Assembly (NCBI RefSeq): GCF_016587415.1
Contig: NZ_BNJI01000001.1
Span: forward strand, 5,495,501 to 5,559,500
DNA length: 64,000 nt
Source of the DNA: Ktedonobacter sp. SOSP1-85
Lineage (GTDB): Bacteria; Chloroflexota; Ktedonobacteria; Ktedonobacterales; Ktedonobacteraceae
Direction of reading: 5' to 3'
Shown here piece by piece: positions 1 through 8,253 of this stretch (position 1 is its first letter; each line of letters opens with the position of its first letter). The position numbers and the translations under genes were made by a program. The notes beneath the pieces were generated by a model. It was not told the DNA's origin, did not search any database, and was given only the letters and a program-made list of their open reading frames with translations.

Positions 1-2103
1 GGGATTGGCAATAAAACGCTCGTTGGTCAATTCCGTTCGATTGAGGTAGCCGCGCGCGACCCCGATACCGCCAATATGCAACTCACCTGGTACGCCAACA
101 GGCACGGGCTGACCATAGCGGTTAAGGATATAGATTTGGGTGTTGGCGATAGGATAGCCAATTGGCACAATATGCCGTGGATCCTGGCGCTGACATTCCC
201 AATAGGTCACGTCAATAGCGGCTTCAGTCGGACCATAGAGATTATGTAGTGCCGCACCGTGGCGAGTGAAGAAGCTCTCTTGCAATTCATAGGGAAGTGC
301 TTCACCGCTACACATGACCTGTCTCAGGCTGGTACACTGTTCAAGACCCGGTTCCATCACAAAAACCTGGAGCATTGAGGGCACGAAGTGAAGGGTTGTA
401 ATCTGCTGCTCTTGAATGAGCGAGACCAGGTACGCGCTATCTTTATGCCCCTCGGGGCGCGCTACGACGAGTCGCGCGCCTGCCATCAACGGCCAGAAGC
501 ATTCCCAGACTGAGACATCGAAACTGAATGGGGTCTTCTGCAAGACGCAATCCTGCTCCGTCAACTGATAAGCATCTTGCATCCAGAGCAAGCGATTACA
601 AATGCCACGGTGCGTATTGATGACGCCTTTCGGTTTTCCTGTTGATCCAGAGGTATAGATAACATAGGCTGCGTTCCCAGGTTGCGCGATAGCAGGAAGA
701 TTGCCGCTATCTTCTTGTGCGATTATCTCCCATTCTGTGTCCAGGCAGATGATGTGCCTATTATCCGCTATCAATGTATCTGCGAGGTGAGCCTGGGTGA
801 GTAGGATAAGTTGCTGCTGGTGCTCACTTTGCGCTATGTCCTCAAGCATAAAGGTGATGCGTTCAGATGGATAGGTTGGGTCGAGCGGGACATATGCTCC
901 GCCTGCTTTTAGAACAGCGAGTAGGGCCACAACCATCTCAACTGAGCGTTCCATAGAGACGCCAACAAGTACCTCGGGCCCTACCCCTAGTTTGCGTAGA
1001 TAGCGTGCAAGTTGATTCGTATGCTCGTTTAGTTCCCGATAGGAGAGTTGTCTGTGCTCAAAAATGAGTGCAGATCTTTCAGGAGTGCGCTCAATCTGAG
1101 CCTCTATAAGCTGATGAAGACAGAGGTCATCAGGATATGCCTTTGCGGTATGGTTCCACTCAATCACAATCTGTTGATGTTCTTCTTCCGTGAGGAGAGG
1201 CAGAGCCGCGAGAGGTTGCGTTGGCGCATTGACCATGGCTGCGAGCAATATCTGCAATTGTTCTGTTTGGCGTGCTATGGTAGTAGAGTCAAACAGAGCC
1301 TGATTATAGCTCATCTGGCCTATGATATTCTCACCCTGGTCGATGAATTGCAGCGCAAGGTCACCTGGTACGGCCTGCGAATCCTCTGCCGAGGGGATGA
1401 TCCCCAAGGCCGTAGGAGTAGAACGGAGCGATTCTGAAAAGGCAAATTGCACCTGAAAAGGCGAAGGACATACCAAATTATGTTCCGTTTTTAACTTCTT
1501 GAGTACATGTGTGAAGGGAATGTCCCGGTACCTGGTGGTTTGTATGAGTTCCTGGTGTGTCCGCTCAAACAGTGATTGTATTGTTGGATTCTCTGTAAAG
1601 AGGGTGCGTAAAGGATACACGTTATCAGAAAAGGGTGCCTGTTGCTCGGATTGAAGCGATCTATCCGTTGGCGAGTGAACACCGATGAAGAATTCATCCT
1701 GATTGGTATAGAAGTGGAGTAGCACTTGAAATCCTGTCAGGAAGAGCGCCGACAAGGTAACATCTCTTAGCCGACAATACGCTCTGAGTGTACTAACGAG
1801 TGATTGTGGCAATGTCCATGTATAGATCGCTTCTTCATTGTTCGTATGCACGGAACGTGGATAGTCGACGGGCAATTTAAGCTCTGTGGGCATAGTAAAG
1901 AGGTACGCTTTCCAATAAGCAATGTGCTCCTCTATCTCCTGGTCTCGTATTTGCTCCTGTTCAAAGGGCAAGGAAATACCGCTTTTTGTATGGGTATGCA
2001 TGGATATATCATCAATAGCCGATGAAATCCGCACCTGTTCTTCCAATTTTTCCGTCTCTATGAGAGTGTGTTGATTTTCCGGTGTTTTTTTTGCAGTAGA
2101 CAT
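1..2103 (-). CDS. Non-ribosomal peptide synthetase, partial (half C domain + A domain)
   Basis: The frame is open from an ATG at 2103 to the left edge (701 codons), preceded by AAGGGATGGG. Residues ~45-250 match the C-terminal half of a condensation domain; the N-terminal half with the HHxxxDG motif is missing. An adenylation domain follows from ~residue 310, with A3 YTSGSTGKPKG near 482-492, FDVSVWE near 530 and NLYGPTE near 620. Residues at the specificity positions read D-V-W-H-M-S-L-I-D, close to the known serine code (EntF DVWHFSLVD), so the domain probably activates L-serine. The thiolation domain and any later modules lie outside the window. A truncated initiation module is one reading, decay of the 5' end another. 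The A-domain call is very secure; product and substrate are inference. Confidence 0.93.
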   Translation of the reverse strand, partial: MSTAKKTPENQHTLIETEKLEEQVRISSAIDDISMHTHTKSGISLPFEQEQIRDQEIEEHIAYWKAYLFTMPTELKLPVDYPRSVHTNNEEAIYTWTLPQSLVSTLRAYCRLRDVTLSALFLTGFQVLLHFYTNQDEFFIGVHSPTDRSLQSEQQAPFSDNVYPLRTLFTENPTIQSLFERTHQELIQTTRYRDIPFTHVLKKLKTEHNLVCPSPFQVQFAFSESLRSTPTALGIIPSAEDSQAVPGDLALQFIDQGENIIGQMSYNQALFDSTTIARQTEQLQILLAAMVNAPTQPLAALPLLTEEEHQQIVIEWNHTAKAYPDDLCLHQLIEAQIERTPERSALIFEHRQLSYRELNEHTNQLARYLRKLGVGPEVLVGVSMERSVEMVVALLAVLKAGGAYVPLDPTYPSERITFMLEDIAQSEHQQQLILLTQAHLADTLIADNRHIICLDTEWEIIAQEDSGNLPAIAQPGNAAYVIYTSGSTGKPKGVINTHRGICNRLLWMQDAYQLTEQDCVLQKTPFSFDVSVWECFWPLMAGARLVVARPEGHKDSAYLVSLIQEQQITTLHFVPSMLQVFVMEPGLEQCTSLRQVMCSGEALPYELQESFFTRHGAALHNLYGPTEAAIDVTYWECQRQDPRHIVPIGYPIANTQIYILNRYGQPVPVGVPGELHIGGIGVARGYLNRTELTNERFIANP

Positions 2104-2470
2104 ACAAACCCATCCCTTATCTAGAGTCTTATTAGATCAAAGAAATTCTGTTTTACTTTCGGCTTTCCTGAATTGATCTTAGTGATGTTTAGTCTGTCTT
2201 AAGAAGAAAGGCGAGCAATTTTTGCTTCTTAACAAAGATATCGTTACTATCCATGTGAACGTACCAAGAAATGGTCCATATTTCTTACCTCATAGACTAA
2301 TTGCCGAATGGAGGTTGTTGTATTGAGAGTGGGAAGCCAACGGTATTCTGGCGATAATCAGAGAATGAGTTGATCGTAACATGCAACATGAGAATCGTTT
2401 GTGAAGTTGCTCACATTCATGAATTTGTTTATTACACAAGCGTTGAGTTATGTTCAGGAACATGGTTTAA
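2104..2470. other. Intergenic region upstream of the NRPS gene
   Basis: No coding frame with a ribosome site is evident here. It must hold the NRPS promoter on the minus strand, but no convincing -35/-10 pair was picked out. It ends where the right end of the old IS200/IS605 remnant begins. Confidence 0.5.
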
Positions 2471-2483
2471 TTACGTGACGATT

Positions 2484-2503
2484 CCCCACGGATAAATCCG
2501 GGG
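2484..2503 (-). repeat. IS200/IS605 right-end hairpin (older copy)
   Basis: CCCC-ac-GGAT-aa-ATCC-GGGG forms a stem directly downstream (minus strand) of the tnpB fragment. The same design (CCCC-xx-GGCT-aa-AGCC-GGGG) recurs at the 3' end of other tnpB genes in this window, as expected for the right end and the 3' end of the TnpB-associated omega RNA. Confidence 0.65.
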
Positions 2504-2507
2504 CTTC

Positions 2508-2888
2508 TCAGGAGGCTTGCGCTTCCTGATGGCTCCGTCCGAGCCAAAGAGCTTTGATGTTGAGAGCAGCGTTGTGGTCCCTGTCCAGTTCACAGCCACA
2601 TTCGCAGGAATGCCAACGCTCTGCAAGCGTCTTCTTGCGAATGGTGCCACAACCGCTGCACACTTGGCTGGTATATTTGGGGTCAACCAACACGACTGAT
2701 GTACCAGCGTTCTCAGCTTTGTAGGTACAGAACGTGATGAATTGGCCCCAACCAGCATCTAAGATGGACTTATTCAAGCCAGATTTCGCACTGGCCCCGT
2801 TAGGAAGATACTTTCCCTCTTCATCCTGTTTGGGCTTGGCCCGTTTGGATAAGTTGGTAGGTGCGATATTGTGAACGTACCTCCCCAT
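2508..2888 (-). pseudogene. tnpB: TnpB C-terminal fragment (IS200/IS605 family)
   Basis: This 126-residue frame matches only the C-terminal third of TnpB. It contains the zinc ribbon (CSGCG ... CECGC) and the final RuvC motif LDRDHNAALNI. It is collinear with the intact TnpB just upstream (both share KPKQDEE and LPNGA..K.GLNKS) but diverged, so it is a separate, older copy. Its 5' part stops where the right end of the intact element (hairpin ~2880-2903) abuts, so the younger element seems to have inserted into it. The missing N-terminal two-thirds is not found on the far side, where an IS1182-like remnant begins, so more than one event shaped the site. Confidence 0.8.
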
Positions 2889-2903
2889 AGAATGGAGAGG
2901 CTT

Positions 2904-4124
2904 CTACGCAGTTGCCCGCGTTGGCCGCGTCCCGACCGAAAGCTGTTTTCGTCCGATACCGAGGATGACCTTCGCTGAGGCCGTATCCCGATCCAGTTCA
3001 CACCCACACGTACAAGAATGCCACCGCTCTTCTAACGTCTTCTTGCGTACATTCCCGCAATTCGGGCAAATCTGGCTGGTGTACTTAGGATCAACTTGTA
3101 CGAGAGTACGCCCGGCCCATGCTGCCTTGTACGTACACATTCCCACAAATTGACTCCAACCAGCGTCGGTTATTGATTTGTTTAATCCCGCTTTGGCCGC
3201 CGCCCCATTAGGCAAATACTGTCCTGTCTCTTCGTCCTGCTTCGGCTTGGGCTGTTTCACCAGATTGGCCATGGTGAGATCCTCAAGCACGATCACTTGA
3301 TAGCGATTGACGAGCTTTCTTGAGGCTTTGTGAGCGAAGTCGGCACGCTGATTGCGGACCTTACGATGGGCCTTTGCCACGCGCTTCACTGCCTTCGCTC
3401 TGCGATGACTGCCGCGCTTCTTGCGAGACAAGGACTCTTGTAGCTTCTTGAGCTTGTTCTCTGCTCTCCGATAATGGCGCGGGTTCTCAAGGAATTCACC
3501 ATTGGACAAGGCGGCAAAGTGAGTCACACCCAGGTCTATCCCTACATCCTCATAGCTGGTAGGCAAGGCTTCCGGCTTGTCCACTTCGCAGCTAAAACAG
3601 GCATACCAATGCTCTCCCTCGCGCTTGATGGTCAAGGTTTTGACTTTGCCTATCATGTCTCGATGCAGGTGCAGTTTCACTGTTCCAATCTTCGTCAATT
3701 TCAGATTGACTCTGACCATGCCCTTCTTATCAGGCAGGCGTGTTTGTTGATCCAATTTCCAGCCAGCGCCGTCCGGGTAGGTAAACGAGTTATAGCGGTT
3801 ACGACCCTGAAAACGCGGGTATCCTGGTTTCTGGCCTTTGGCACAGCGATCAAAAAACCGTTGAAATGCCTTGTCCAGTCGTTTTAACACATCTTGCAGG
3901 ACATGAGCAGCGATATCCTGATACTCTTCTCTGATCTTTGCCTTGATCTCTGGAAGGACATTTTGTTGATCATAGTAGGTGATCGATTTGCCCGCCATAC
4001 GGTAAGCATCCTTCCTCTCGGAAAGACCCGCATTGTAGAGTTCTCGACAACGTGCCAGAACCCAATGGAGTTTGTTCTCCACCGTCTTATTGGGAGCTAA
4101 ACGGTACTTGTACGTTTTTCTCAT
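2904..4124 (-). CDS. tnpB: RNA-guided endonuclease TnpB, IS200/IS605 family
   Basis: A 406-residue protein of normal TnpB length, starting MRKTYKYRLAP. The ATG at 4124 overlaps the tnpA stop in an ATGA junction, so I prefer it to an in-frame start at 4223 lying inside tnpA. The N-terminal helix-turn-helix region is followed by a RuvC-like core: GIDLGVTHFA (Asp), VLEDLTM (Glu) and LDRDTASAK (Asp), with zinc-ribbon cysteines CPNCG ... CTCGC before the last motif. TnpB proteins are RNA-guided DNA nucleases programmed by an omega RNA from the element's right end. The gene looks intact. The presumed guide, just past the right-end hairpin, would lie in the old tnpB fragment next door. Confidence 0.93.
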   Translation of the reverse strand: MRKTYKYRLAPNKTVENKLHWVLARCRELYNAGLSERKDAYRMAGKSITYYDQQNVLPEIKAKIREEYQDIAAHVLQDVLKRLDKAFQRFFDRCAKGQKPGYPRFQGRNRYNSFTYPDGAGWKLDQQTRLPDKKGMVRVNLKLTKIGTVKLHLHRDMIGKVKTLTIKREGEHWYACFSCEVDKPEALPTSYEDVGIDLGVTHFAALSNGEFLENPRHYRRAENKLKKLQESLSRKKRGSHRRAKAVKRVAKAHRKVRNQRADFAHKASRKLVNRYQVIVLEDLTMANLVKQPKPKQDEETGQYLPNGAAAKAGLNKSITDAGWSQFVGMCTYKAAWAGRTLVQVDPKYTSQICPNCGNVRKKTLEERWHSCTCGCELDRDTASAKVILGIGRKQLSVGTRPTRATA

Positions 4125-4519
4125 GTCCCTTGTCCCAACTCGATATATTTTTTGACGGTTTCCTCGGTCATGTCTCCGACGGTGCCAACGTAGTAACTGC
4201 GAGACCAGAAATTCCCACCCCACAGTTGTTTTTTGACTTCGGGATGCTGCTTAAAGACTTGTCTCGCAGTAGTCCCTTTGAGGGTATTAACAATGAGAGA
4301 GGGCGCAATAGCGGGTGGCGCACTCAAAAAGAGGTGAACGTGGTCTTCCTGTACATTGAGTGCGCCGATCTCCCAAGTATTCGCCTCACATAATCGCCTG
4401 ATTTCTTCCTCAATAAACGTGGCAATATTCCCCACCAGAATAGTCTTGCGATACTTGGGACACCATACAAAATAGTATGCTATTTTATATGTGGCATGCT
4501 TCGTATGTTGTTCTCTCAT
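4121..4519 (-). CDS. tnpA: IS200/IS605 transposase TnpA (Y1 HUH)
   Basis: About 132 residues from MREQHTKHATYKIAYYF, typical of the Y1 transposase. The HUH motif is HVHLF, and the catalytic tyrosine is expected in VKKYIEL near the C-terminus. The protein cuts and joins single-stranded element ends. An earlier in-frame ATG at 4546 lies inside the terminal palindrome, so 4519 is chosen. The stop codon overlaps the tnpB ATG by four bases, which implies translational coupling. It looks functional. Confidence 0.9.
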   Translation of the reverse strand: MREQHTKHATYKIAYYFVWCPKYRKTILVGNIATFIEEEIRRLCEANTWEIGALNVQEDHVHLFLSAPPAIAPSLIVNTLKGTTARQVFKQHPEVKKQLWGGNFWSRSYYVGTVGDMTEETVKKYIELGQGT

Positions 4520-4520
4520 A

Positions 4521-4565
4521 CGCTCTATTCTAGCATGGTATGCCATACCATGCTAGAATAGAGCG
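4521..4565. repeat. Perfect 45-bp palindrome at the IS left end
   Basis: Two perfect 22-base arms (4521-4542 and 4544-4565) are separated by one base. It lies immediately before tnpA, where the left-end hairpin recognised by TnpA is expected, although the arms are longer than the usual imperfect hairpin. Confidence 0.8.
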
Positions 4566-4569
4566 AGAG

Positions 4570-4612
4570 GGGCCGCCTAACCCCTGCCTGAAGGCGAGGG
4601 GAATGCGGCGGC
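4570..4612 (+). repeat. Orphan IS200/IS605-type hairpin
   Basis: CCCCTGCCT-ga-AGGCGAGGGG (4581-4601) sits inside a second GC-rich stem (GCCGC ... GCGGC). It resembles the right-end hairpins of the local IS605 elements in plus orientation, but no tnpB precedes it. It directly abuts the 45-bp palindrome. It is probably a solo element end. Confidence 0.5.
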
Positions 4613-5010
4613 CCGGCCTTCAAGAAGAACTGGCGACACTCTATGCGCCGAGTCTTCGTGGGCAGCCTCCCATTCCGCCAGCGCAATTAGTCCTCGCTAT
4701 CATTGTTCAAGCATACACAGGAGCCTCGGATGACGAAGTGATTGAAGCAACATTCATGGATCGGCGCTGGCAATTGGTGTTAGATTGTCTGGATACAGAG
4801 CAGGCACTGTTCAGCAAAGGCACACTGGTGGCCTTCCGAAGGCTTCTTATTGAGACGCAAATGGATCGACGGCTTATCGAACGAACCATCGAGATTGCCA
4901 GCCAGAACCAGGGGTTCGGATCACAGGCATTACGTGCTGCACTGGATAGCAGTCCGTTATGGGTGCGCCACAACTTTTTGCATCACAACCCGATGTCCTC
5001 AGTAACGTAG
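4600..5010 (+). pseudogene. IS1182-like transposase N-terminal remnant
   Basis: From about 4600 the frame reads RRPGLQEELATLYAPSLRG ... VQAYTGASDDEVIEATFMDRRW ... FSKGTLVAFRRLLIE ... LRAALDSSPLW. This matches the N-terminal DUF772 region of IS1182/IS5-type DDE transposases. The family continues after SSPLW with a catalytic domain; here the frame switches to unrelated sequence and stops at 5010, and the DDE domain is absent. The 5' end is also lost at the IS605 boundary. Non-functional. Confidence 0.75.
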
Positions 5011-5186
5011 CGTGGGAAACAATATGTATTCCCAGCACGTCTTTCCCTTGATCGTCTGGTTTTGAAGGATGGCATAGTGTGTAGGTAGGTAGGTATATGC
5101 ATCGTTTGGTTCATTTACCACACTGACCATCACTGTTCCAGGCTTATCAACCTCTTCCATTATGTACAAGAAGAAAGGGGAAAGCG

Positions 5187-5582
5187 ATGAGAAAACGACA
5201 GCTTCTCTCATTGCTACTCATAGTAAGCGGCTTGCTCGTAATGGGTTGTGGAACACCTACTGAAGCCGCTCAGGTACCACAACCCAATAAGCTTCATATT
5301 GTTATTCATTCAGTAGACACAAACACGTCTACTGAGAAAAACGTGAGCTCGCTTGATAGCGTTCAAAAAGTGTATGACCATATCCGTGCATTGCCTGTTA
5401 TACCTGCCGGGCAGATATGTACCTTAATGGCGGGACCAACCTATGATCTGACATTCTCCAGGAATGGAGCAACCGTCTTGACGGCAAAGGCAGATGCAGG
5501 AGGATGTGGCACCGTCAAATTAAGCGGCAAAGACATTCGGCTGGCCGACAAGGAGCTCTGGCAAACGTTGAATGAGGCATGA
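5187..5582 (+). CDS. Small secreted lipoprotein, unknown function
   Basis: 131 residues, with ribosome site AGAAAGGGGAAAG ahead of the ATG. The N-terminus MRKRQ is followed by a hydrophobic stretch ending in the lipobox LVMGC, so the mature protein would start at Cys21 and be lipid-anchored outside the membrane. The mature part (~110 residues) has two further cysteines (ICTL, GGCG) and no domain I recognise. It stands alone, with IS debris upstream and a hairpin (5618-5654) just downstream. Confidence 0.82.
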   Translation: MRKRQLLSLLLIVSGLLVMGCGTPTEAAQVPQPNKLHIVIHSVDTNTSTEKNVSSLDSVQKVYDHIRALPVIPAGQICTLMAGPTYDLTFSRNGATVLTAKADAGGCGTVKLSGKDIRLADKELWQTLNEA

Positions 5583-5617
5583 ATCGTTGGGTGCTCCAAG
5601 GATTTTTGCAAAAGGAA

Positions 5618-5654
5618 AGAGGGCTGGCAGGATTTTCAGTCCAACCAGCCCTCT
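5618..5654 (+). terminator. Hairpin after the lipoprotein gene
   Basis: AGAGGGCTGG (5618-5627) pairs with CCAGCCCTCT (5645-5654) across a 17-base loop. No T-run follows, so it may be a weak terminator or a stabilising stem. Confidence 0.5.
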
Positions 5655-5758
5655 GTGCAGTGATAACCTGGAAGGAGTGCTTTGCTTTCTGCCCTTCCTG
5701 TTGTATGCTCTTTTGTAGTGAAGTGTATATCATCAGGTCAGGGAGAGGAAGGAGTCGT

Positions 5759-6448
5759 ATGGCGAAACAGGGATCAAAAGGGGTGTGTGCTTTTTGTCAT
5801 GCTGAATTGACGAAAGTAGGTATGACCAGGCACCTGGAAGCGTGTGAGCAACGAGTTGTGGCTGATACAAAGGCTGGCAAACGAGCAAGTGCCAGGCCCG
5901 TCAGGAAATTCCATCTGCTGGTTGAGGGACGAGATCTTCCTGAATATTGGATGCATTTGGACGTGGCTGCCACAACGACGCTGACGACGCTGGATCGCTT
6001 TTTGCGAGCAACCTGGCTGGAATGTTGTGGGCACCTGAGTGCCTTTGAGATTGGTGGAGTTCGTTACTCGATTGATGCGGGCATGGATGAGGAATGGGGG
6101 ATGGAAGAGAAAAGTATGCGGGTCCGCCTGGAGAGTGTGCTGCACCCTGGCCAAAGCTGTACGTATGAGTATGATTATGGCACAACCACAGAGCTCAAGT
6201 TGAAGGTGATTGGCGTACAGGATACGGAAACGAAAGGGCAGGCCATCCGCATCCTGGCCAGGAATACTCCGCCACTACGTGTGTGCGATGTCTGTGCCCA
6301 GCCAGCCAGCGAAGTCTGTTCTCAATGTATCTTTGAGAACAAAGGTTGGCTCTGCGATGAACATGCGGAGAGCCACGAGTGCGGTGAAGATATGCTTCTG
6401 CCAGTGGTGAACTCGCCCCGTGTTGGTATGTGCGCGTATGCTGGCTAA
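5759..6448 (+). CDS. Plasmid pRiA4b ORF-3-like domain protein
   Basis: 229 residues from MAKQGSKGVCAFC. The ATG at 5759 follows GGAAGGAG; a longer frame to 5579 would run through the hairpin and has no ribosome site. Residues 1-40 hold a C2H2-like zinc-binding stretch (CAFC ... H..AC). Residues ~50-170 (FHLLVEGRDLPEYWMHLDV ... LTTLDRFLRATWLECCGH ... YEYDYG) match the pRiA4b ORF-3 fold. The C-terminus carries a Cys/His cluster (CDVCAQPASEVCSQC ... CDEH) suggesting a second zinc site. Molecular role is unknown for the family. Confidence 0.88.
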   Translation: MAKQGSKGVCAFCHAELTKVGMTRHLEACEQRVVADTKAGKRASARPVRKFHLLVEGRDLPEYWMHLDVAATTTLTTLDRFLRATWLECCGHLSAFEIGGVRYSIDAGMDEEWGMEEKSMRVRLESVLHPGQSCTYEYDYGTTTELKLKVIGVQDTETKGQAIRILARNTPPLRVCDVCAQPASEVCSQCIFENKGWLCDEHAESHECGEDMLLPVVNSPRVGMCAYAG

Positions 6449-6482
6449 CCTGTTGTTGTTCTCAGCGCGAGTAGGGCAATAC

Positions 6483-7097
6483 TTAGGCGCGGCGATAGCT
6501 TCTTCGCGGCCTTCTCCGTGGTTCTTTGGGGAGAGTGGGAGGCGTCTCGAACTGCATCTGCGGAGCGCCCAGCTGAAGTGGACGCAACAGGTCCAGCAAC
6601 ACCTTCATCCGCGTATCACTCAGTGCGCTGACCAGCAGCGTGTTGGGCTCCTGTAGTTCGAGATCGCCAAAACAGATGGTGCCTAACGGGGGCGCATCGT
6701 AGGCCGGGTCTCCCCAATAGAGCCAGAAGATTCGTTGGGACGTCTCCTCCACACAATAGAGCTGTTCATCAGCTTGCAAAAAGGCATACACCTTCTGCGT
6801 ATCGACAAGGGTGAAGCGAGCGCTCTGTGGGTGCAGCAGACTATATCCTTGCATGTCGGGATTGGGGCAGACGGGACGCCAGTAGGGCAGAGGTTGACAG
6901 CAGTCCGCAAACGCACGCTCACTCCCGCAAGGGCAACTTGCCTCAGCCTTCGTCGGCAGATAACTGAGGGCGGTGGCTTTCTCTCCTGGATGGTCGGGGT
7001 CAGGATCTTTCACGCACGGCCGCCAATGCGTGATCGTGGCCAGGACGCCTCCACTGGGATCAAGTTGGCGCAGGTCATAGGTCTCAAACGTCTCCAT
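6483..7097 (-). CDS. SEC-C motif protein
   Basis: About 204 residues from METFETYDLRQLDPSGG. The ATG at 7097 lies four bases after the stop of the upstream gene; a longer in-frame extension to 7283 would overlap that gene and is rejected. CPCGSERAFADCC near residue 55-67 is a SEC-C zinc-binding motif of the kind found at the SecA C-terminus and in many small proteins. The rest (~130 residues) is unassigned. It is almost certainly co-transcribed with the UPF0158 gene. Confidence 0.85.
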   Translation of the reverse strand: METFETYDLRQLDPSGGVLATITHWRPCVKDPDPDHPGEKATALSYLPTKAEASCPCGSERAFADCCQPLPYWRPVCPNPDMQGYSLLHPQSARFTLVDTQKVYAFLQADEQLYCVEETSQRIFWLYWGDPAYDAPPLGTICFGDLELQEPNTLLVSALSDTRMKVLLDLLRPLQLGAPQMQFETPPTLPKEPRRRPRRSYRRA

Positions 7098-7101
7098 AGG
7101 C

Positions 7102-7536
7102 TTAGAGCACCTCCCGTAACCATGCCTCCATGGCTTCTTTGAGCTGCTGGTCCCGCCAGTCATACCAGGTTTGCGTCCACTGTTCTCCCAGTGTGTATAA
7201 CGTATTTTTAAAGCGCCTAAATGCGCCTTTCCCCTGCAAGGCAGCGGATAATTTCTGGGCGGCGCGTTGATCTTTGGGCGCAACTATCTCCTCCACAAAA
7301 CTGTTCATCCATTGATAGGCTTCAGAGGATGGGATACGCTCAATGCGTACATAGTCGTTGCTCCCCTCGATTTCTTCCGCCAGCTGTTCTTGTTTTTCCA
7401 TATCATCATCTTCCGACAGGAAGAGCACTTCTCCAGTCTGGGTATTGAGGTAATACGTGTTAGTCAGGTTGGAGTCTTCCATCGCGACCTCAAGCATCTC
7501 CATATCAATGGGTTTCCCATTGGGAAGGGTGGTCAT
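7102..7536 (-). CDS. UPF0158 family protein
   Basis: 144 residues. The pattern LEVAMED ... TYYLNTQTGEVLFLSEDDD, then an acidic helix and IPSSEAYQWMNSFVEEI ... LSAALQGKGAFRRFKNTL ... WYDWRDQQLKEAMEAWL, is characteristic of the uncharacterised UPF0158 family. It is the first gene of a two-gene minus-strand operon with the SEC-C protein. No enzymatic residues are recognisable. Confidence 0.87.
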   Translation of the reverse strand: MTTLPNGKPIDMEMLEVAMEDSNLTNTYYLNTQTGEVLFLSEDDDMEKQEQLAEEIEGSNDYVRIERIPSSEAYQWMNSFVEEIVAPKDQRAAQKLSAALQGKGAFRRFKNTLYTLGEQWTQTWYDWRDQQLKEAMEAWLREVL

Positions 7537-7804
7537 AGCAAAGAGCTTCTCCTCTGATTTTTTCTTTTTCCGCTGTTCTGCACCGAATCAATGCCAACTG
7601 AGTGTCAATGTGAGAATATCACATGTGGCAAAATCTGGGGAATCTTCAACGTGCACGCCTGTTCTTTTGGAATGTGCATCGCATCAGCACTGAGAATGCG
7701 GTTTGTGACCAGGGCTGGATGCAGCAGGGCAACTGCGGCCCTGATCTCATGCTCATGGCTTTCCATGGCGCGTTGCGCTAGCACAAGGGCGAATCAACAC
7801 CTCT
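7537..7804. other. Intergenic, nothing recognised
   Basis: The region separates the UPF0158/SEC-C operon from dispersed repeat copy A. Short open frames exist but lack ribosome sites or recognisable protein sequence. Confidence 0.4.
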
Positions 7805-8202
7805 GCGTTTCGCTGTCAGTTTTGCTGTCAACGATGCATTGTGCCAAAAAAGTGAAACGATCTCAGGGGTGTCTAGAAGCGGCATGAGAGCATCATCATC
7901 ATAAAAGAGCTGCCGGTGGAGAGATCAGTGGGCGCCTCCACGCCCTTATTCGCCGCTGTCCGCCGGGGAGCTCCCCATGTGGCCCGAGGGGAATCACCGC
8001 TCGCCGCCGGACACCGCAATCCGCTGGCGTCCGGCGGCTTTGCCGTCAAATTTGGTGAAGTGAGGGGTACTCTCCCCCGATTTCCCGATGTGTCATCCAG
8101 GCAGTTGTCAGCAAGTATGATCGTGCTCGTGAGCCAATAGAGGGAACTATCGGGAGATAGTTTATCCGCCTTATCCGCCATCAATCCGCCACCCGATCTG
8201 TC
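7805..8202 (+). repeat. ~400-bp dispersed repeat, copy A
   Basis: This stretch is highly similar over its whole length to 36677-37102 in the same orientation. Shared blocks include GCTGTCAGTTTTGCTGTCAA, TCTAGAAGCGGCATGAGAGC, the GTCCGCC/GGCGTCCGGCGGCTTTGCC region and a final run of ATCCGCC motifs. No terminal inverted repeats or transposase were seen. Each copy ends shortly before a gene: the decayed nucleotidyltransferase here, the AlbA_2 regulator at copy B. It may be a non-autonomous mobile unit or a repeated regulatory region. Confidence 0.75.
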
Positions 8203-8253
8203 TCTTGACTTGCCGGCACAATGCTCGTGCACTGTTTTTATGAGGAGGAAGAG

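Larger units (their letters stand above)
2875..4566 (-). mobile_element. IS200/IS605-family insertion sequence, tnpA + tnpB
   Basis: The element holds overlapping tnpA and tnpB genes. At the tnpB end lies a hairpin (~2880-2903, CCTCcCCAT-aga-ATGGaGAGG). At the tnpA end lies a perfect 45-bp palindrome (4521-4565). This fits the subterminal hairpin ends of the family, which move by single-strand transposition without target duplication. Exact ends are not resolved. It sits between an older TnpB remnant and an IS1182-like remnant. Confidence 0.8.
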
